In this document: positions 17,438 to 27,077 of the stretch, piece after piece
How the letters are laid out: each line of letters begins with the position of its first letter
Position numbering within the stretch: the first letter of the stretch is position 1
From: an uncultured Bacteroidales bacterium
GTDB lineage: Bacteria > Bacteroidota > Bacteroidia > Bacteroidales > Muribaculaceae
Reading direction: 5' to 3'
Assembly: GCA_946412245.1 (NCBI GenBank)
Contig: CAMKGM010000002.1
Coordinates: 1-64,000, forward strand
DNA length: 64,000 nt
Position numbers and translations under genes: made by a program
Notes under the pieces: model-generated
What the model saw: the letters and a program-made list of their open reading frames with translations, nothing else
Told to the model about the DNA's origin: nothing
The model's database searches: none

Positions 17438-18088
17438 TCAGTCAACCACGCGGCGGGCGGGTGTCCAGTTAGCGGGGTCTTCGCGCCACTGCTCCAGGGC
17501 TTCCACATCGCTCGGTTTCACATAGTTGGTTTCCACGGCAGCCTGAATCATGGCGCTATAGTTGCTGATGGTGATCAGTTGCACGCCGGCTTCTTTGAAA
17601 GCCTGAGTGGCAATGGGGAACTCGTAGGTGAAAATGGCCACCATGCCCACCACCTCACCGCCGGCATTGCGCACGGCCTCGGCGGCTTTGAGGCTGCTCT
17701 TGCCGGTTGACACCAGGTCCTCGACAATCACCACCTTTTGGCCTGGGTTGATGTTGCCCTCAATGAGGTTTTCCAGTCCGTGGTCCTTAGGTGTGGAGCG
17801 CACATACACGAAAGGCAGTCCCAGTGAGTCGGCCACCAACGCGCCCTGTGCGATAGCGCCGGTTGCCACACCGGCCACCACCTGGGCTTCGCCAAAGTTC
17901 TCGGCAATGAGCCTTGACAATTCAATTTTGATGAAGTTGCGCACATCGGGGTAGGAGAGCGTCACACGGTTGTCGGTGTAGATGGGTGAATTCCACCCTG
18001 AAGCCCAAACGAAGGGGGCGTCCGGTTGAAGTTTTATCGCACTGATTTTGAGTAATTTTTTTGCAAGTAGCCTGTCAAGTTGTTTCAT
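17438..18088 (-). CDS. pyrE: Orotate phosphoribosyltransferase
   Basis: VVIVEDLVSTGKSSLKAAEAVRNAGGEVVG PRPP motif; FVWASGWNSPIYTDNR. Confidence 0.95.
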   Translation of the reverse strand: MKQLDRLLAKKLLKISAIKLQPDAPFVWASGWNSPIYTDNRVTLSYPDVRNFIKIELSRLIAENFGEAQVVAGVATGAIAQGALVADSLGLPFVYVRSTPKDHGLENLIEGNINPGQKVVIVEDLVSTGKSSLKAAEAVRNAGGEVVGMVAIFTYEFPIATQAFKEAGVQLITISNYSAMIQAAVETNYVKPSDVEALEQWREDPANWTPARRVVD

Positions 18089-18116
18089 GTTGGTATAGTA
18101 TTGGATTGTTTGAGTG

Positions 18117-18124
18117 CAAAATTA
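18117..18124 (-). promoter_or_regulatory. -7 element TAATTTTG of pyrE
   Basis: TAnnTTTG consensus upstream of pyrE ATG. Confidence 0.55.
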
Positions 18125-18206
18125 CGAAATAATCTGTCAACAGGAAATAGTTTGCGTTCTTTTTGCAAGAAAAATAACATCTGATTCCTGTGGTTTGATA
18201 CGGCTC

Positions 18207-18929
18207 CTAATCGAGGCGGGCCGCAGCGAGGGTGAAGAAGGATATTTTGAGCTGTGGGTAGTCGTGTAGCAGGGCTGTCGCACAGGAGAGCAGTGTGGCA
18301 CCGGTTGTGACCACATCGTCAACAATGAGTACATGACCGGCCTGTGCGAGCGGTGCTGCGTTGCGAGTGGGGCGGTAGATGCCTCGCGCGTTTTCAAGGC
18401 GGGCGAGTTGTCCTTTGTGGGTCTGCGACGCGTGTGCCTCGGTAGCTTTGAGCCACGGTTTTACGGCGATGCCGGTGACATCGGCAATGCCCCGAGCAAT
18501 ATATTGGCTCTGGTTGTAGCCTCGCTTGGCCAGTTTGGTGATGTGTAGCGGCACGGGAATCATCACATCAATGCCTTGCCACATGCCGTGGGGCTCCATG
18601 AGGGTAGCGGCGCGTGCGGCCAGCCAACGGCCCAGTTGCGGGCGGTTGCGGTATTTGAGGTCATGAAGCAGGGACGCGTAGTTGCTGCCTTTCTCGTAGT
18701 GGAAATAGGCCGCGGCGCGCTCAATGGGGATTGTGCCGGCAAACAGTTGCTCCATGGGGTTGAACTCAATTTCGTGGTAGTGGGTGAGCGGTAGACCCAT
18801 CAGGCACTTGCGGCACACGAAGTGCTCGTCGCGGTCAAGCGGTTTGCCGCACACCGGGCAGTCTTGCGGTAGCAGAATGCCGGCGGCATCGCGCAGCAGT
18901 GATTTAATCCTGTTCATAGCCCATGTCAT
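18207..18929 (-). CDS. comF: ComF family phosphoribosyltransferase-like protein
   Basis: N-terminal CPVCGKPL...CRKCL zinc motif; VLIVDDVVTTGATL. Confidence 0.9.
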   Translation of the reverse strand: MTWAMNRIKSLLRDAAGILLPQDCPVCGKPLDRDEHFVCRKCLMGLPLTHYHEIEFNPMEQLFAGTIPIERAAAYFHYEKGSNYASLLHDLKYRNRPQLGRWLAARAATLMEPHGMWQGIDVMIPVPLHITKLAKRGYNQSQYIARGIADVTGIAVKPWLKATEAHASQTHKGQLARLENARGIYRPTRNAAPLAQAGHVLIVDDVVTTGATLLSCATALLHDYPQLKISFFTLAAARLD

Positions 18930-19401
18930 TTAAGATATGGTCGACTGCCGGGAAAAACTCTTGCGGCTCAAATCCGCGCGAGGCCGCGAAGCGAAGCAAT
19001 GCGGCGCGGGCTTGTTGGGGTTCCTTGTTGCCCGTCGACTGTGCGCGTGCTTGCAGTAATCGCTGCAGTGTTTCACGATATTCAGCCTCGTCAATGCGCG
19101 TCAACGCCTCGTCAATAATGGCGCGGTCAATGCCCTTGGCTTGCAGTTGGTGCGAAATCTTGAGCCGTCCCCAGCCATTGAACTTGAATTTATCGTTGAC
19201 AAAGGCGCGCGCATAGCGCTCATCGTCCAGGTATCCGCCATCAATGAGTCGGTCAATCACCTCTTGAGCCTGTTGCGGCGTGAGACCCCATCGGAGCAAC
19301 TTGCCGCGTACATCGCTTGCCGCCTGTTCGCTACGGGCGCACAAAGCTGCAGCGCGGTTCAGCGCTGTCTCCGGGGTCATATCTCGGCGGTTTGTCTTCA
19401 T
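18904..19401 (-). CDS. recX: Regulatory protein RecX
   Basis: ALCARSEQAASDVRGKLLRWGL, GYLDDERYARAFVNDKFKFNGWGRLKISHQL. Confidence 0.9.
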   Translation of the reverse strand: MKTNRRDMTPETALNRAAALCARSEQAASDVRGKLLRWGLTPQQAQEVIDRLIDGGYLDDERYARAFVNDKFKFNGWGRLKISHQLQAKGIDRAIIDEALTRIDEAEYRETLQRLLQARAQSTGNKEPQQARAALLRFAASRGFEPQEFFPAVDHILNDMGYEQD

Positions 19402-19517
19402 TGGTTACTGCAAACTTACGAAATAATCTTCGCTCCACCAAGTTTTTTCTCGCCCTAAACCCAATGACCGAGTTAGGTTAGGCATCTATCATCAAGCAGG
19501 CGAAGATTCGGTCAGCG

Positions 19518-19570
19518 GACTGTTCCAAAACTTCAGTCAACTACAAAGACTGTTCCAAAACTTCAGTCAA
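19518..19570. repeat. 23-bp perfect direct repeat, period 30
   Basis: GACTGTTCCAAAACTTCAGTCAA at 19518-19540 and 19548-19570. Confidence 0.95.
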
Positions 19571-19636
19571 CCTTTTCCGGGTCATCGGATTTTTTATGGA
19601 CAAATCAATCAAGGTGTTTTTTCATTAGTGGCGAAT

Positions 19637-19676
19637 GTAAAAAAAAGGGGGTGCGCCATCACTGGTGCACCCCCTT
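19637..19676 (-). terminator. Rho-independent terminator downstream of hppA
   Basis: Minus strand AAGGGGGTGCacc...GCACCCCCTTTTTTTT. Confidence 0.85.
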
Positions 19677-19735
19677 GGAAAAAGCTGTTTATCCCCACAT
19701 TCAGATGAACCAAATAGGGGATTTAAGGTTGGGCT

Positions 19736-22135
19736 TTATTTTGACTTCATCTTGTAGAATGAACGATAGACGAAGTAGAGCGCCACGAGCACGAAGAAAA
19801 TGCCGAAGTAGGGAGCAATGTCCTTGAAGTTGTCGCTGATGGCAATCTCCATAGCCAGCACACCAAACAGTGTGGTGAACTTGATGATGGGGTTCAGTGC
19901 CACTGAGCTGGTATCCTTGAAGGGATCGCCCACGGTGTCGCCCACCACGCTAGCATCGTGCAACTCGGTGCCCTTAGCCTTGAGGTCGACCTCGACCACT
20001 TTCTTGGCATTGTCCCAAGCACCGCCGGCATTAGCCATGAACACAGCCTGGAACAGGCCGAACACGGCAATTGAGATGAGGTAGCTCACAAAGAGGCAAA
20101 CGGCGTCGTTGCCGCCAATGCCGCTGGGCGACGACAGGCAAGCGAAGCCCAGTGCGAAGCAGAAGATGGCGATGAAGATGTTAATCATACCCTTCTGGGC
20201 ATACTCGGTACAAATTTTCACCACTTCCTGGCTCTTGCTGATGTCGGCTTTCTTGGGCGCATTGGCATCGAGTTTGATATTGCCTTTGATGAACTCCACG
20301 GCACGGTTGGCACCGGTGGTAACAGCCTGCATACTCGAGCCGGTGAACCAGAACACCACGCAACCACCCAGGATGAAGCCCAGAATTGAGTAGGGATTCA
20401 GCAGATTCAGGATGCCGGCAGGATCAACGCCCAGCGTCTTCTGAATCATGAGGATGAGTGAGAAAATCATGGTGGTGGCACCTGCTACTGCAGTTCCGAT
20501 GAGCACCGGCTTGGCCGTAGCCTTGAAGGTGTTGCCGGCGCCATCGTTGGCCTCCAGATAATATTTAGCTTTCTCAAAGTCGGGGGTAAAGTCAAATTCG
20601 CTTTCAATCTCGCTCTTGGCTTTGTCGATATCGTCTTCGATGAGCGAAAGCTCATAAACCGATTGTGCGTTGTCGGTCACGGGACCATAGCTGTCGACAG
20701 CGATGGTCACAGGACCCATGCCCAGCATACCGAAGGCCACCAGGCCGAATGCGAAGATTGAGAAGTATTGTCCCAGCAGTCCTTCCATGCCAAACTGTGC
20801 CGATGCCACATAGGCAATGAACATGAGCAGGAAGAAGATGAAGCCGGTCCAGAAACCGCCAAAGTTACCTGAAACAAGTCCTGAAAGGATGTTGAGCGAA
20901 GCACCGCCTTGTTTCGAAGTCTCTACCACTTCTCGCACGTGGATTGAAGTGGGCGAAGTGAACAACTTGGTAATCTCGGGAATGAGCGCTGCACCCAGTG
21001 TGCCGCAACTGATGATGGTTGCCAAACCGAGCCACCAATTGTTGCCCAGATCGTTCAGCAAGAAGTAGCTGGCAGCAAATGTGCCGATAATTGACAGAAT
21101 AGAAGTGATCCACACCAGGCTGGTGAGCGGTTTCTCAAAGTCAAGGTCGTCGGACTTGCTGTATTTCGATTTCGACAGCGCACCATTAATATAATAGGAG
21201 AGTACTGAAGTGACCACACCCAAAATGCGCATCACGAAAATCCAAACGAGCAGTTTGATTTGAATGTTCGGGTCGGGGATAGCAAGCAGAATGAACGACA
21301 CAAGTGCCACACCCGTAACGCCGTAGGTCTCAAAACCGTCGGCAGTGGGGCCAATTGAGTCACCGGCGTTGTCGCCCGTGCAGTCGGCAATCACACCGGG
21401 GTTGCGCGGGTCGTCCTCGCCAATCTTGAACACCACCTTCATCAGGTCGCTACCGATGTCGGCAATCTTGGTGAAGATACCACCGGCAATGCGTAGCGCG
21501 CTGGCACCCAGCGACTCACCGATGGCGAAGCCGATGAAGCAGCTGCCTGCGAGGTGGGCGGGCATGAACAGCAGGATGACGAGCATCAGCAACAGCTCAA
21601 CGCAAATGAGCAGCACGCCGATGCTCATACCGGCCGACAGCGGAATGTTAAGCAGGTCGAGCGGGCGGCGACGCAGCGAGGCGAAAGCCATGCGCGAATT
21701 GGCCAGCGTGTTCATGCGAACACCAAACCATGCCACGGCATACGATCCCATAATACCAATCACCGTCCATGCCAGAATGAGTATTACCGACCCGATGGGC
21801 ATGCTTGAGAGCACACCGAAGTAGAGCGCGATAGCAGCACCGATGAACAGGAATAGGATTCCCAAGAATTTACCTTGTTGCTTAAGATAGGTAGAGCAGG
21901 TCTTGAATATCACATTACCAATCTCAAGCATTGAGCTATGTGCTTTCAGTTTCTTAACTCGTGCGAATTGCCAGTATCCAAACAGCAATCCGAGCACTAC
22001 TACAAGGAATCCCCAGTAAAGAATCTTCGCCGAACTGCTCGACGCGAAGCCTTCGGGCATCACCAGATCGGCCTCGCTTGCCTGCATCAATAGCGGCAGC
22101 AAGGACAAACTTAATACGGAAAATAACTTTTTCAT
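19736..22135 (-). CDS. hppA: Membrane-bound proton/sodium-translocating pyrophosphatase (divergent clade)
   Basis: EDDPRNPGVIADCTGDNAGDSIGPTADGFETY, GNTFKATAKP, GDTVGDPFKDTSSVALNPIIK; ~16 TM. Confidence 0.95.
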   Translation of the reverse strand: MKKLFSVLSLSLLPLLMQASEADLVMPEGFASSSSAKILYWGFLVVVLGLLFGYWQFARVKKLKAHSSMLEIGNVIFKTCSTYLKQQGKFLGILFLFIGAAIALYFGVLSSMPIGSVILILAWTVIGIMGSYAVAWFGVRMNTLANSRMAFASLRRRPLDLLNIPLSAGMSIGVLLICVELLLMLVILLFMPAHLAGSCFIGFAIGESLGASALRIAGGIFTKIADIGSDLMKVVFKIGEDDPRNPGVIADCTGDNAGDSIGPTADGFETYGVTGVALVSFILLAIPDPNIQIKLLVWIFVMRILGVVTSVLSYYINGALSKSKYSKSDDLDFEKPLTSLVWITSILSIIGTFAASYFLLNDLGNNWWLGLATIISCGTLGAALIPEITKLFTSPTSIHVREVVETSKQGGASLNILSGLVSGNFGGFWTGFIFFLLMFIAYVASAQFGMEGLLGQYFSIFAFGLVAFGMLGMGPVTIAVDSYGPVTDNAQSVYELSLIEDDIDKAKSEIESEFDFTPDFEKAKYYLEANDGAGNTFKATAKPVLIGTAVAGATTMIFSLILMIQKTLGVDPAGILNLLNPYSILGFILGGCVVFWFTGSSMQAVTTGANRAVEFIKGNIKLDANAPKKADISKSQEVVKICTEYAQKGMINIFIAIFCFALGFACLSSPSGIGGNDAVCLFVSYLISIAVFGLFQAVFMANAGGAWDNAKKVVEVDLKAKGTELHDASVVGDTVGDPFKDTSSVALNPIIKFTTLFGVLAMEIAISDNFKDIAPYFGIFFVLVALYFVYRSFYKMKSK

Positions 22136-22510
22136 CTTATAAAAAGGTTAATAATTACATTCAAATTAGTTGCTATTGGTTATCTCATGTACTCCATAAG
22201 AGCGCGTAAAGGTAGACACTTTTCGCTTAAATAACAAATTTTAATAATTAAAAAATATTTCATCATTGCGTTTTTTTTGCTCATTGGCTGATAGTGAGGA
22301 TTTTTTACTTTGTGTAAAAAATAGCAAAATGTGTGTTATTACTGCTCTTGCCACGCTTTTTTTGACTATATGAGGGGGTGGAAAATGGGTGTTTACCCCC
22401 TTCCGCGCTTACAATCTGTAACTTTTGGGCAATTTGCCAGCCTTTTTTATTTTTTTGTGGCATTTATCTTAATTTGCACGCCAAAATTTTGCTTGATGAG
22501 CTTTTTTTAC

Positions 22511-22518
22511 TAATTTTG
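22511..22518 (+). promoter_or_regulatory. -7 element TAATTTTG upstream of 22581 CDS
   Basis: TAnnTTTG with TTTG 20 bp upstream. Confidence 0.55.
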
Positions 22519-22580
22519 GTGTGAGAACGTTGATAAATTTTAGCTATTAACAAATATTAACACACAACAAGTCATTGCTT

Positions 22581-23954
22581 ATGAAACCCAACTTACTGTT
22601 ACTGACCGGCGTTGCACTATTTTGCGCGTCGGGCATCCAAGCACAGGACGCTCCTCCTGTGGAACTCACCTATGTGGCTCAAAACATCGAAATCATTCAA
22701 GACGCGATGAAGCATGACCCCTACTTTGAGAAACCGCTGTCGTATCGTCCTGACTTATATCAGTTGCTGGACATAGACGGCGACGGTAAGTATGAGTTGT
22801 GGGTGCGTGACGGCGGTGGTGACGAGGGGGCTTTGTTCACCTTCAAGAATGGCAAGCCGCAAATCGTCACGCACGAGAACTATCGCATGCGCATTGCTAT
22901 TAAGGGCAATCTTGTCAGCGTGGGCGGAAGTGCCGGAACAGGTGCGTTCGTGACAGAGTATTACCTTATTGAAAACAGCAGTTCGGTCAAGGCACCGTTC
23001 ATCCAGATTGACGAGACTGACATGGATGGCAATACAATAACTCGCTACATGACTGTGAACGAGGATGAATTCTCGCCCGGCAGCGCCATGGCCTTCTTGA
23101 AGCGGGCCCGTAGCGGCAAACCCTATGATCCCGACGAAATGGGCTGGGAACAGTTCAACATGGTGGGTCGATATTTGCCTGCGAAGTCCGACATCACCTT
23201 GCGCGAGCGTCCCATGTTCGTGGAACCCGACATTGCCGCCAACAAGTTTGTGGCGCTTTGCGAAGATGGCGTTTCAGATGCCCGTTCCTATAACCACATG
23301 ATTTTCAAACCCCATGTGGGTAAGGTCAGTTTTACGGCCGACATGGGTTATGACAACGACCTGTATCGCTATGCCTACAAACTCAATGACCCAAGTTTCA
23401 CCAAGAAGATGTTCCGTGGCTACCAGAGCGATGAGGCCTGCCCCGTGGTGGTGAAGGAGTCGTTCTTGCGCACCCATAACCCCCTGCAATTCAGCCGCTG
23501 GAAAGAACCCGAGCAGATTGTGGGCCTGGGCAACGAATATATGCTGAAACAAATCTCCGACCGTTACGAAGGTCGCCCCATCAAGGAAATCAGGTGGATT
23601 GCCGGCTGCGAGATTAACGAGCGCATGTTCTATGCCATCCAGTTTGAGGACCAAAGAGGAGTGGCGCTGGGTTGCGTGGTGTGCTTTGCCGAGGGCGAAC
23701 TGGTATCGTCGTGGGACAATTATGCCGAACTCAATGGCGAGGGCGCCGATGCTCACCAGTCGGTGTGGCACGTCGATGACGAAGGTGACTACTTTAGCAT
23801 TGCACCCAGCATCCACTGCATGATGGGCACCGATGCCGGTCTCGAACTCTATGTGATGCGCTATGGTGCCGAGAGTTACTCGACCATGATTTTGCGCGAG
23901 ATAGGCGACCAGTTCATCTGCATCCAGAACGATTATCACTACATTCAGTATTAA
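22581..23954 (+). CDS. Secreted hypothetical protein
   Basis: Signal peptide MKPNLLLLTGVALFCASGIQAQ. Confidence 0.75.
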   Translation: MKPNLLLLTGVALFCASGIQAQDAPPVELTYVAQNIEIIQDAMKHDPYFEKPLSYRPDLYQLLDIDGDGKYELWVRDGGGDEGALFTFKNGKPQIVTHENYRMRIAIKGNLVSVGGSAGTGAFVTEYYLIENSSSVKAPFIQIDETDMDGNTITRYMTVNEDEFSPGSAMAFLKRARSGKPYDPDEMGWEQFNMVGRYLPAKSDITLRERPMFVEPDIAANKFVALCEDGVSDARSYNHMIFKPHVGKVSFTADMGYDNDLYRYAYKLNDPSFTKKMFRGYQSDEACPVVVKESFLRTHNPLQFSRWKEPEQIVGLGNEYMLKQISDRYEGRPIKEIRWIAGCEINERMFYAIQFEDQRGVALGCVVCFAEGELVSSWDNYAELNGEGADAHQSVWHVDDEGDYFSIAPSIHCMMGTDAGLELYVMRYGAESYSTMILREIGDQFICIQNDYHYIQY

Positions 23955-24002
23955 ACTCACACTGTGTTTTAATGTCTAACACAAGAATTAAATCATCTCA
24001 TT

Positions 24003-24962
24003 ATGAAACGCATATCTCTAATTATCGCCATGCTCATGGTCACAACTCTGGCCATGCAGGCCCAAAAGGTGCAAAAAGGCACCTTCTGGCACGATGGTTT
24101 CACCTTCTATCATGCCAATGCCATTGATCGCGACGGTACCATCCACTTCGTGGGCGGTTCTTTGCACGAGGGCGGCTCCCAGTTTGCACTCAAGACCACA
24201 ACCAAGGCGGGTGAATACACTCTTGCCGAGAATGTGCCGGGCGATGAGTATTCAATGAATGTGTCATACTTGTTGCGCCCGGGCAATCGTGTGACACTCA
24301 ATACCGTAGCGGGCAAGCAGGTGCTCATGTTCTATGACGGCAAGGGCGCCTTGAATACCGTGCTCTATGCCTTCGATGGCGACCTGTATAAGGCCATGGT
24401 CGCCGACATGCACACGCTGCTGGCTGGCCAGTATCGCGACACCCGTAACCGCGCTTTCACCTTCACCGAGCAAGGGCTATTCAGCGGGCCGGGTGAGTCC
24501 GACCTCAAGCCCTATCACATCTTAGAGGAATACGACATCCCATCTAACGTAATCACAACACCTGCCGGCACCACCTATCAGGTGCACATCACGCCCGAAG
24601 GCATTGACCTCTGGCACGGTATGTTCAACACCGACGAGGAATCGTTCATACCCGACGACAACGTCACCGCGCTCACGCGCACCCGGTCTCCATTTGGTGT
24701 GGGTATATGGCCCTTCGCGTCCTCTCAGTTGTTGTCGCCCACGCTCATCGCCCACTTCGACAAGGCTACGCTGCGACTCATGCGCAACGAGATTTGGGCC
24801 CGTCACGGCTACATTTTCACGGCCCCCGACCTGCAACAGTATTTCACGGCACAGCCGTGGTACACCCCCGGCGACAGCAACGACGCCATTCAACTCAGCG
24901 ACATTGAGCAGCTCAACGTGGACCTAATCAAGGCCATGGAGAATCGCCCCGATAACGATTGA
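24003..24962 (+). CDS. Secreted protein with C-terminal YARHG domain
   Basis: Signal peptide; LRLMRNEIWARHGYIFTAPDLQQYFTAQPWYTPG. Confidence 0.8.
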   Translation: MKRISLIIAMLMVTTLAMQAQKVQKGTFWHDGFTFYHANAIDRDGTIHFVGGSLHEGGSQFALKTTTKAGEYTLAENVPGDEYSMNVSYLLRPGNRVTLNTVAGKQVLMFYDGKGALNTVLYAFDGDLYKAMVADMHTLLAGQYRDTRNRAFTFTEQGLFSGPGESDLKPYHILEEYDIPSNVITTPAGTTYQVHITPEGIDLWHGMFNTDEESFIPDDNVTALTRTRSPFGVGIWPFASSQLLSPTLIAHFDKATLRLMRNEIWARHGYIFTAPDLQQYFTAQPWYTPGDSNDAIQLSDIEQLNVDLIKAMENRPDND

Positions 24963-25013
24963 CAATCGTTGCGCGGCGCGCGTCAGGTGAAATTAGGTGG
25001 TGAAATTTCCTCG

Positions 25014-25037
25014 AATATGTTGCGATTGCAACATATT
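25014..25037. promoter_or_regulatory. Perfect inverted repeat AATATGTTGC-gatt-GCAACATATT just upstream of TAATTTTG (25043-25050)
   Basis: 10-bp perfect arms, 4-nt spacer, adjacent to promoter of DUF4199 gene. Confidence 0.7.
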
Positions 25038-25058
25038 TGCACTAATTTTGCCCTGTAA

Positions 25059-25601
25059 ATGACTGAAAAGCGAGAGAGCATATTCAAGTATGCCGCGCGG
25101 TGTGGTCTCCCCATGGGAGCCTTTCTGTCGGTAATGTCGGTGGCTATGGTGTTTAGCGACCGCGTGCCGTTTTTGTCTATCTTTGTCCTTACATTGCTCC
25201 TGGGTACGCCTTTTCTTGTTTACCGACTGTTACGCGCGCGTTATGTGAGCGACAATGGCACCACCGACTTTTCATCGCTATGGATGATTGGCATTCTCAC
25301 CTTCATCTATGGTTCCCTCATTTGCACGGCGGTGACCTATGCGCTGCTGCAATGGTTGCGACCCGACTTCTTCTACGACATGGCGCAGATGGTCATTGAC
25401 CAGTATAAGAAGGTGCCGGCCGCCTCTGAGATGGTCGATGTGCTCACTAAGGCCATAGACAACGGCCTGCTGCCCAGCACCATCGAGTTCCTGTTCCAGA
25501 TGTTCTGGCTCACCTCTTTCCTGGGCTCACTGCTCAGCGCGATTGTGACGCTGGTGGTGCGCTCTGTCAAAATCAAACCCCAAAGCAATAACCGAAATTA
25601 A
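25059..25601 (+). CDS. DUF4199-like membrane protein
   Basis: Four TM segments; position upstream of GT2 gene as in other Bacteroidales. Confidence 0.75.
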   Translation: MTEKRESIFKYAARCGLPMGAFLSVMSVAMVFSDRVPFLSIFVLTLLLGTPFLVYRLLRARYVSDNGTTDFSSLWMIGILTFIYGSLICTAVTYALLQWLRPDFFYDMAQMVIDQYKKVPAASEMVDVLTKAIDNGLLPSTIEFLFQMFWLTSFLGSLLSAIVTLVVRSVKIKPQSNNRN

Positions 25602-25622
25602 ATCAATCAAGATATACTAATT

Positions 25623-26603
25623 ATGAACCTGAGCATTGTAATCCCCTTATATAACGAAGCCGAGTCGCTGCCGGAACTCGTACAGTGGATTGAGCGCGTG
25701 ATGAACGAGAACCATTTCACCTACGAGGTGCTCATGATTGACGATGGCAGCACCGACCGCTCATGGGAGGTCATCAGTCAGTTGCACGAGGCCAACCCCT
25801 GTGTTAAGGGCGTGCGATTCCGTCGCAACTATGGTAAGTCGCCCGCGCTGAACACGGGTTTCAGCCGTGTGCAAGGCGATGTGGTCATCACCATGGATGC
25901 CGACCTGCAAGACAGTCCCGACGAGATTCCCGCGCTGTACAAGATGATTACAGAGGAGGGCTACGACCTGGTGAGCGGTTGGAAGAAGAAACGCTACGAC
26001 CCCAAGAGCAAGACCATTCCCACCAAGCTCTTCAATGCCACGGCACGCCGTGTGAGCGGCATCAAGAATCTGCACGACTTCAACTGCGGCCTCAAGGCCT
26101 ATCGCCGCGAGGTGGTTAAGCACATTGAGGTCTATGGCGACATGCATCGCTACATCCCTTATTTGGCTAAGAATGCCGGTTTCAACCGCATCGGCGAGAA
26201 GGTGGTGCAGCACCAGGCGCGCAAGTATGGCACCACAAAGTTCGGACTTGACCGCTTTGTCAATGGCTATCTCGACCTGCTCACACTCTGGTTCCAAACC
26301 AAGTTCGGCAAGAAACCCATGCACTTCTTCGGTTTGCTGGGCAGCATCATGTTCATCCTGGGCTTTATCGCTGTAATCATTGTGGGAGCCTTGAAACTCT
26401 ACAATATGTATAGCGGCCACTCCTATAGGCTGGTGACTGACTCTCCCTACTTCTACCTCGCTCTCACCTCGATGATACTGGGCACCCTGCTGTTTCTCGC
26501 GGGATTCTTGGGCGAACTCATCATTCGCCACTCGCCCGATCGCAACCATTATGAAATTTCTGAAGAAATCATCGACCCTCATGCTCAAGACTCTGAATCA
26601 TAA
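25623..26603 (+). CDS. Glycosyltransferase family 2 (DPM1/GtrB-like) with two C-terminal TM helices
   Basis: LSIVIPLYNEAESLPELV, MIDDGSTDRSW, MDADLQDSPDEIPAL. Confidence 0.93.
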   Translation: MNLSIVIPLYNEAESLPELVQWIERVMNENHFTYEVLMIDDGSTDRSWEVISQLHEANPCVKGVRFRRNYGKSPALNTGFSRVQGDVVITMDADLQDSPDEIPALYKMITEEGYDLVSGWKKKRYDPKSKTIPTKLFNATARRVSGIKNLHDFNCGLKAYRREVVKHIEVYGDMHRYIPYLAKNAGFNRIGEKVVQHQARKYGTTKFGLDRFVNGYLDLLTLWFQTKFGKKPMHFFGLLGSIMFILGFIAVIIVGALKLYNMYSGHSYRLVTDSPYFYLALTSMILGTLLFLAGFLGELIIRHSPDRNHYEISEEIIDPHAQDSES

Positions 26604-27060
26604 ACTCGCGCAACTCTTGATGCTCATGCTCCCTGTTGTCGTGGCGGCGTGCAGCGACAGCGGATGCATAGGCAACAGCAGTAGCATTCCGCTCGCGGCA
26701 TTCTATGACTATGACACAGGAGCGGCGGGTTCTATAGGTCCCGTCACCATCAGGGGCATCGGCGCTCCCGGCGACTCTTGCCTCGTTGACAACACTACCG
26801 TGAACCAGGTCTATCTGCCCTTGCAGGCGAGCGCCGGGTCGTCAACATTTGTCTTCGATTTTCATGACGATGAACTTCCGCCCGACACGCTCACCCTGCG
26901 CTATGAGGCGGTGCCGTATTTTCATTCGTCGGAATGCGGTGTGATGTATTTGTTCAACATCAGTGGCTACGACGTTACTGATCATCTCATTGATTCCATC
27001 GCTTTGCCTTATCAAGTGATTAATAATGAAGACAAGGTAACCATCAAACTCTATTTTTAG
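26551..27060 (+). CDS. DUF6452-like lipoprotein
   Basis: Lipobox VVVAAC; overlaps 3' end of GT2 gene; start may be 26581. Confidence 0.7.
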   Translation: MKFLKKSSTLMLKTLNHKLAQLLMLMLPVVVAACSDSGCIGNSSSIPLAAFYDYDTGAAGSIGPVTIRGIGAPGDSCLVDNTTVNQVYLPLQASAGSSTFVFDFHDDELPPDTLTLRYEAVPYFHSSECGVMYLFNISGYDVTDHLIDSIALPYQVINNEDKVTIKLYF

Positions 27061-27077
27061 CAATATCCTGCCTCACA

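Noticed and set aside
25761-26588. 275-aa antisense ORF over the GT2 gene
   Set aside because: Shadow ORF opposite a well-supported glycosyltransferase.
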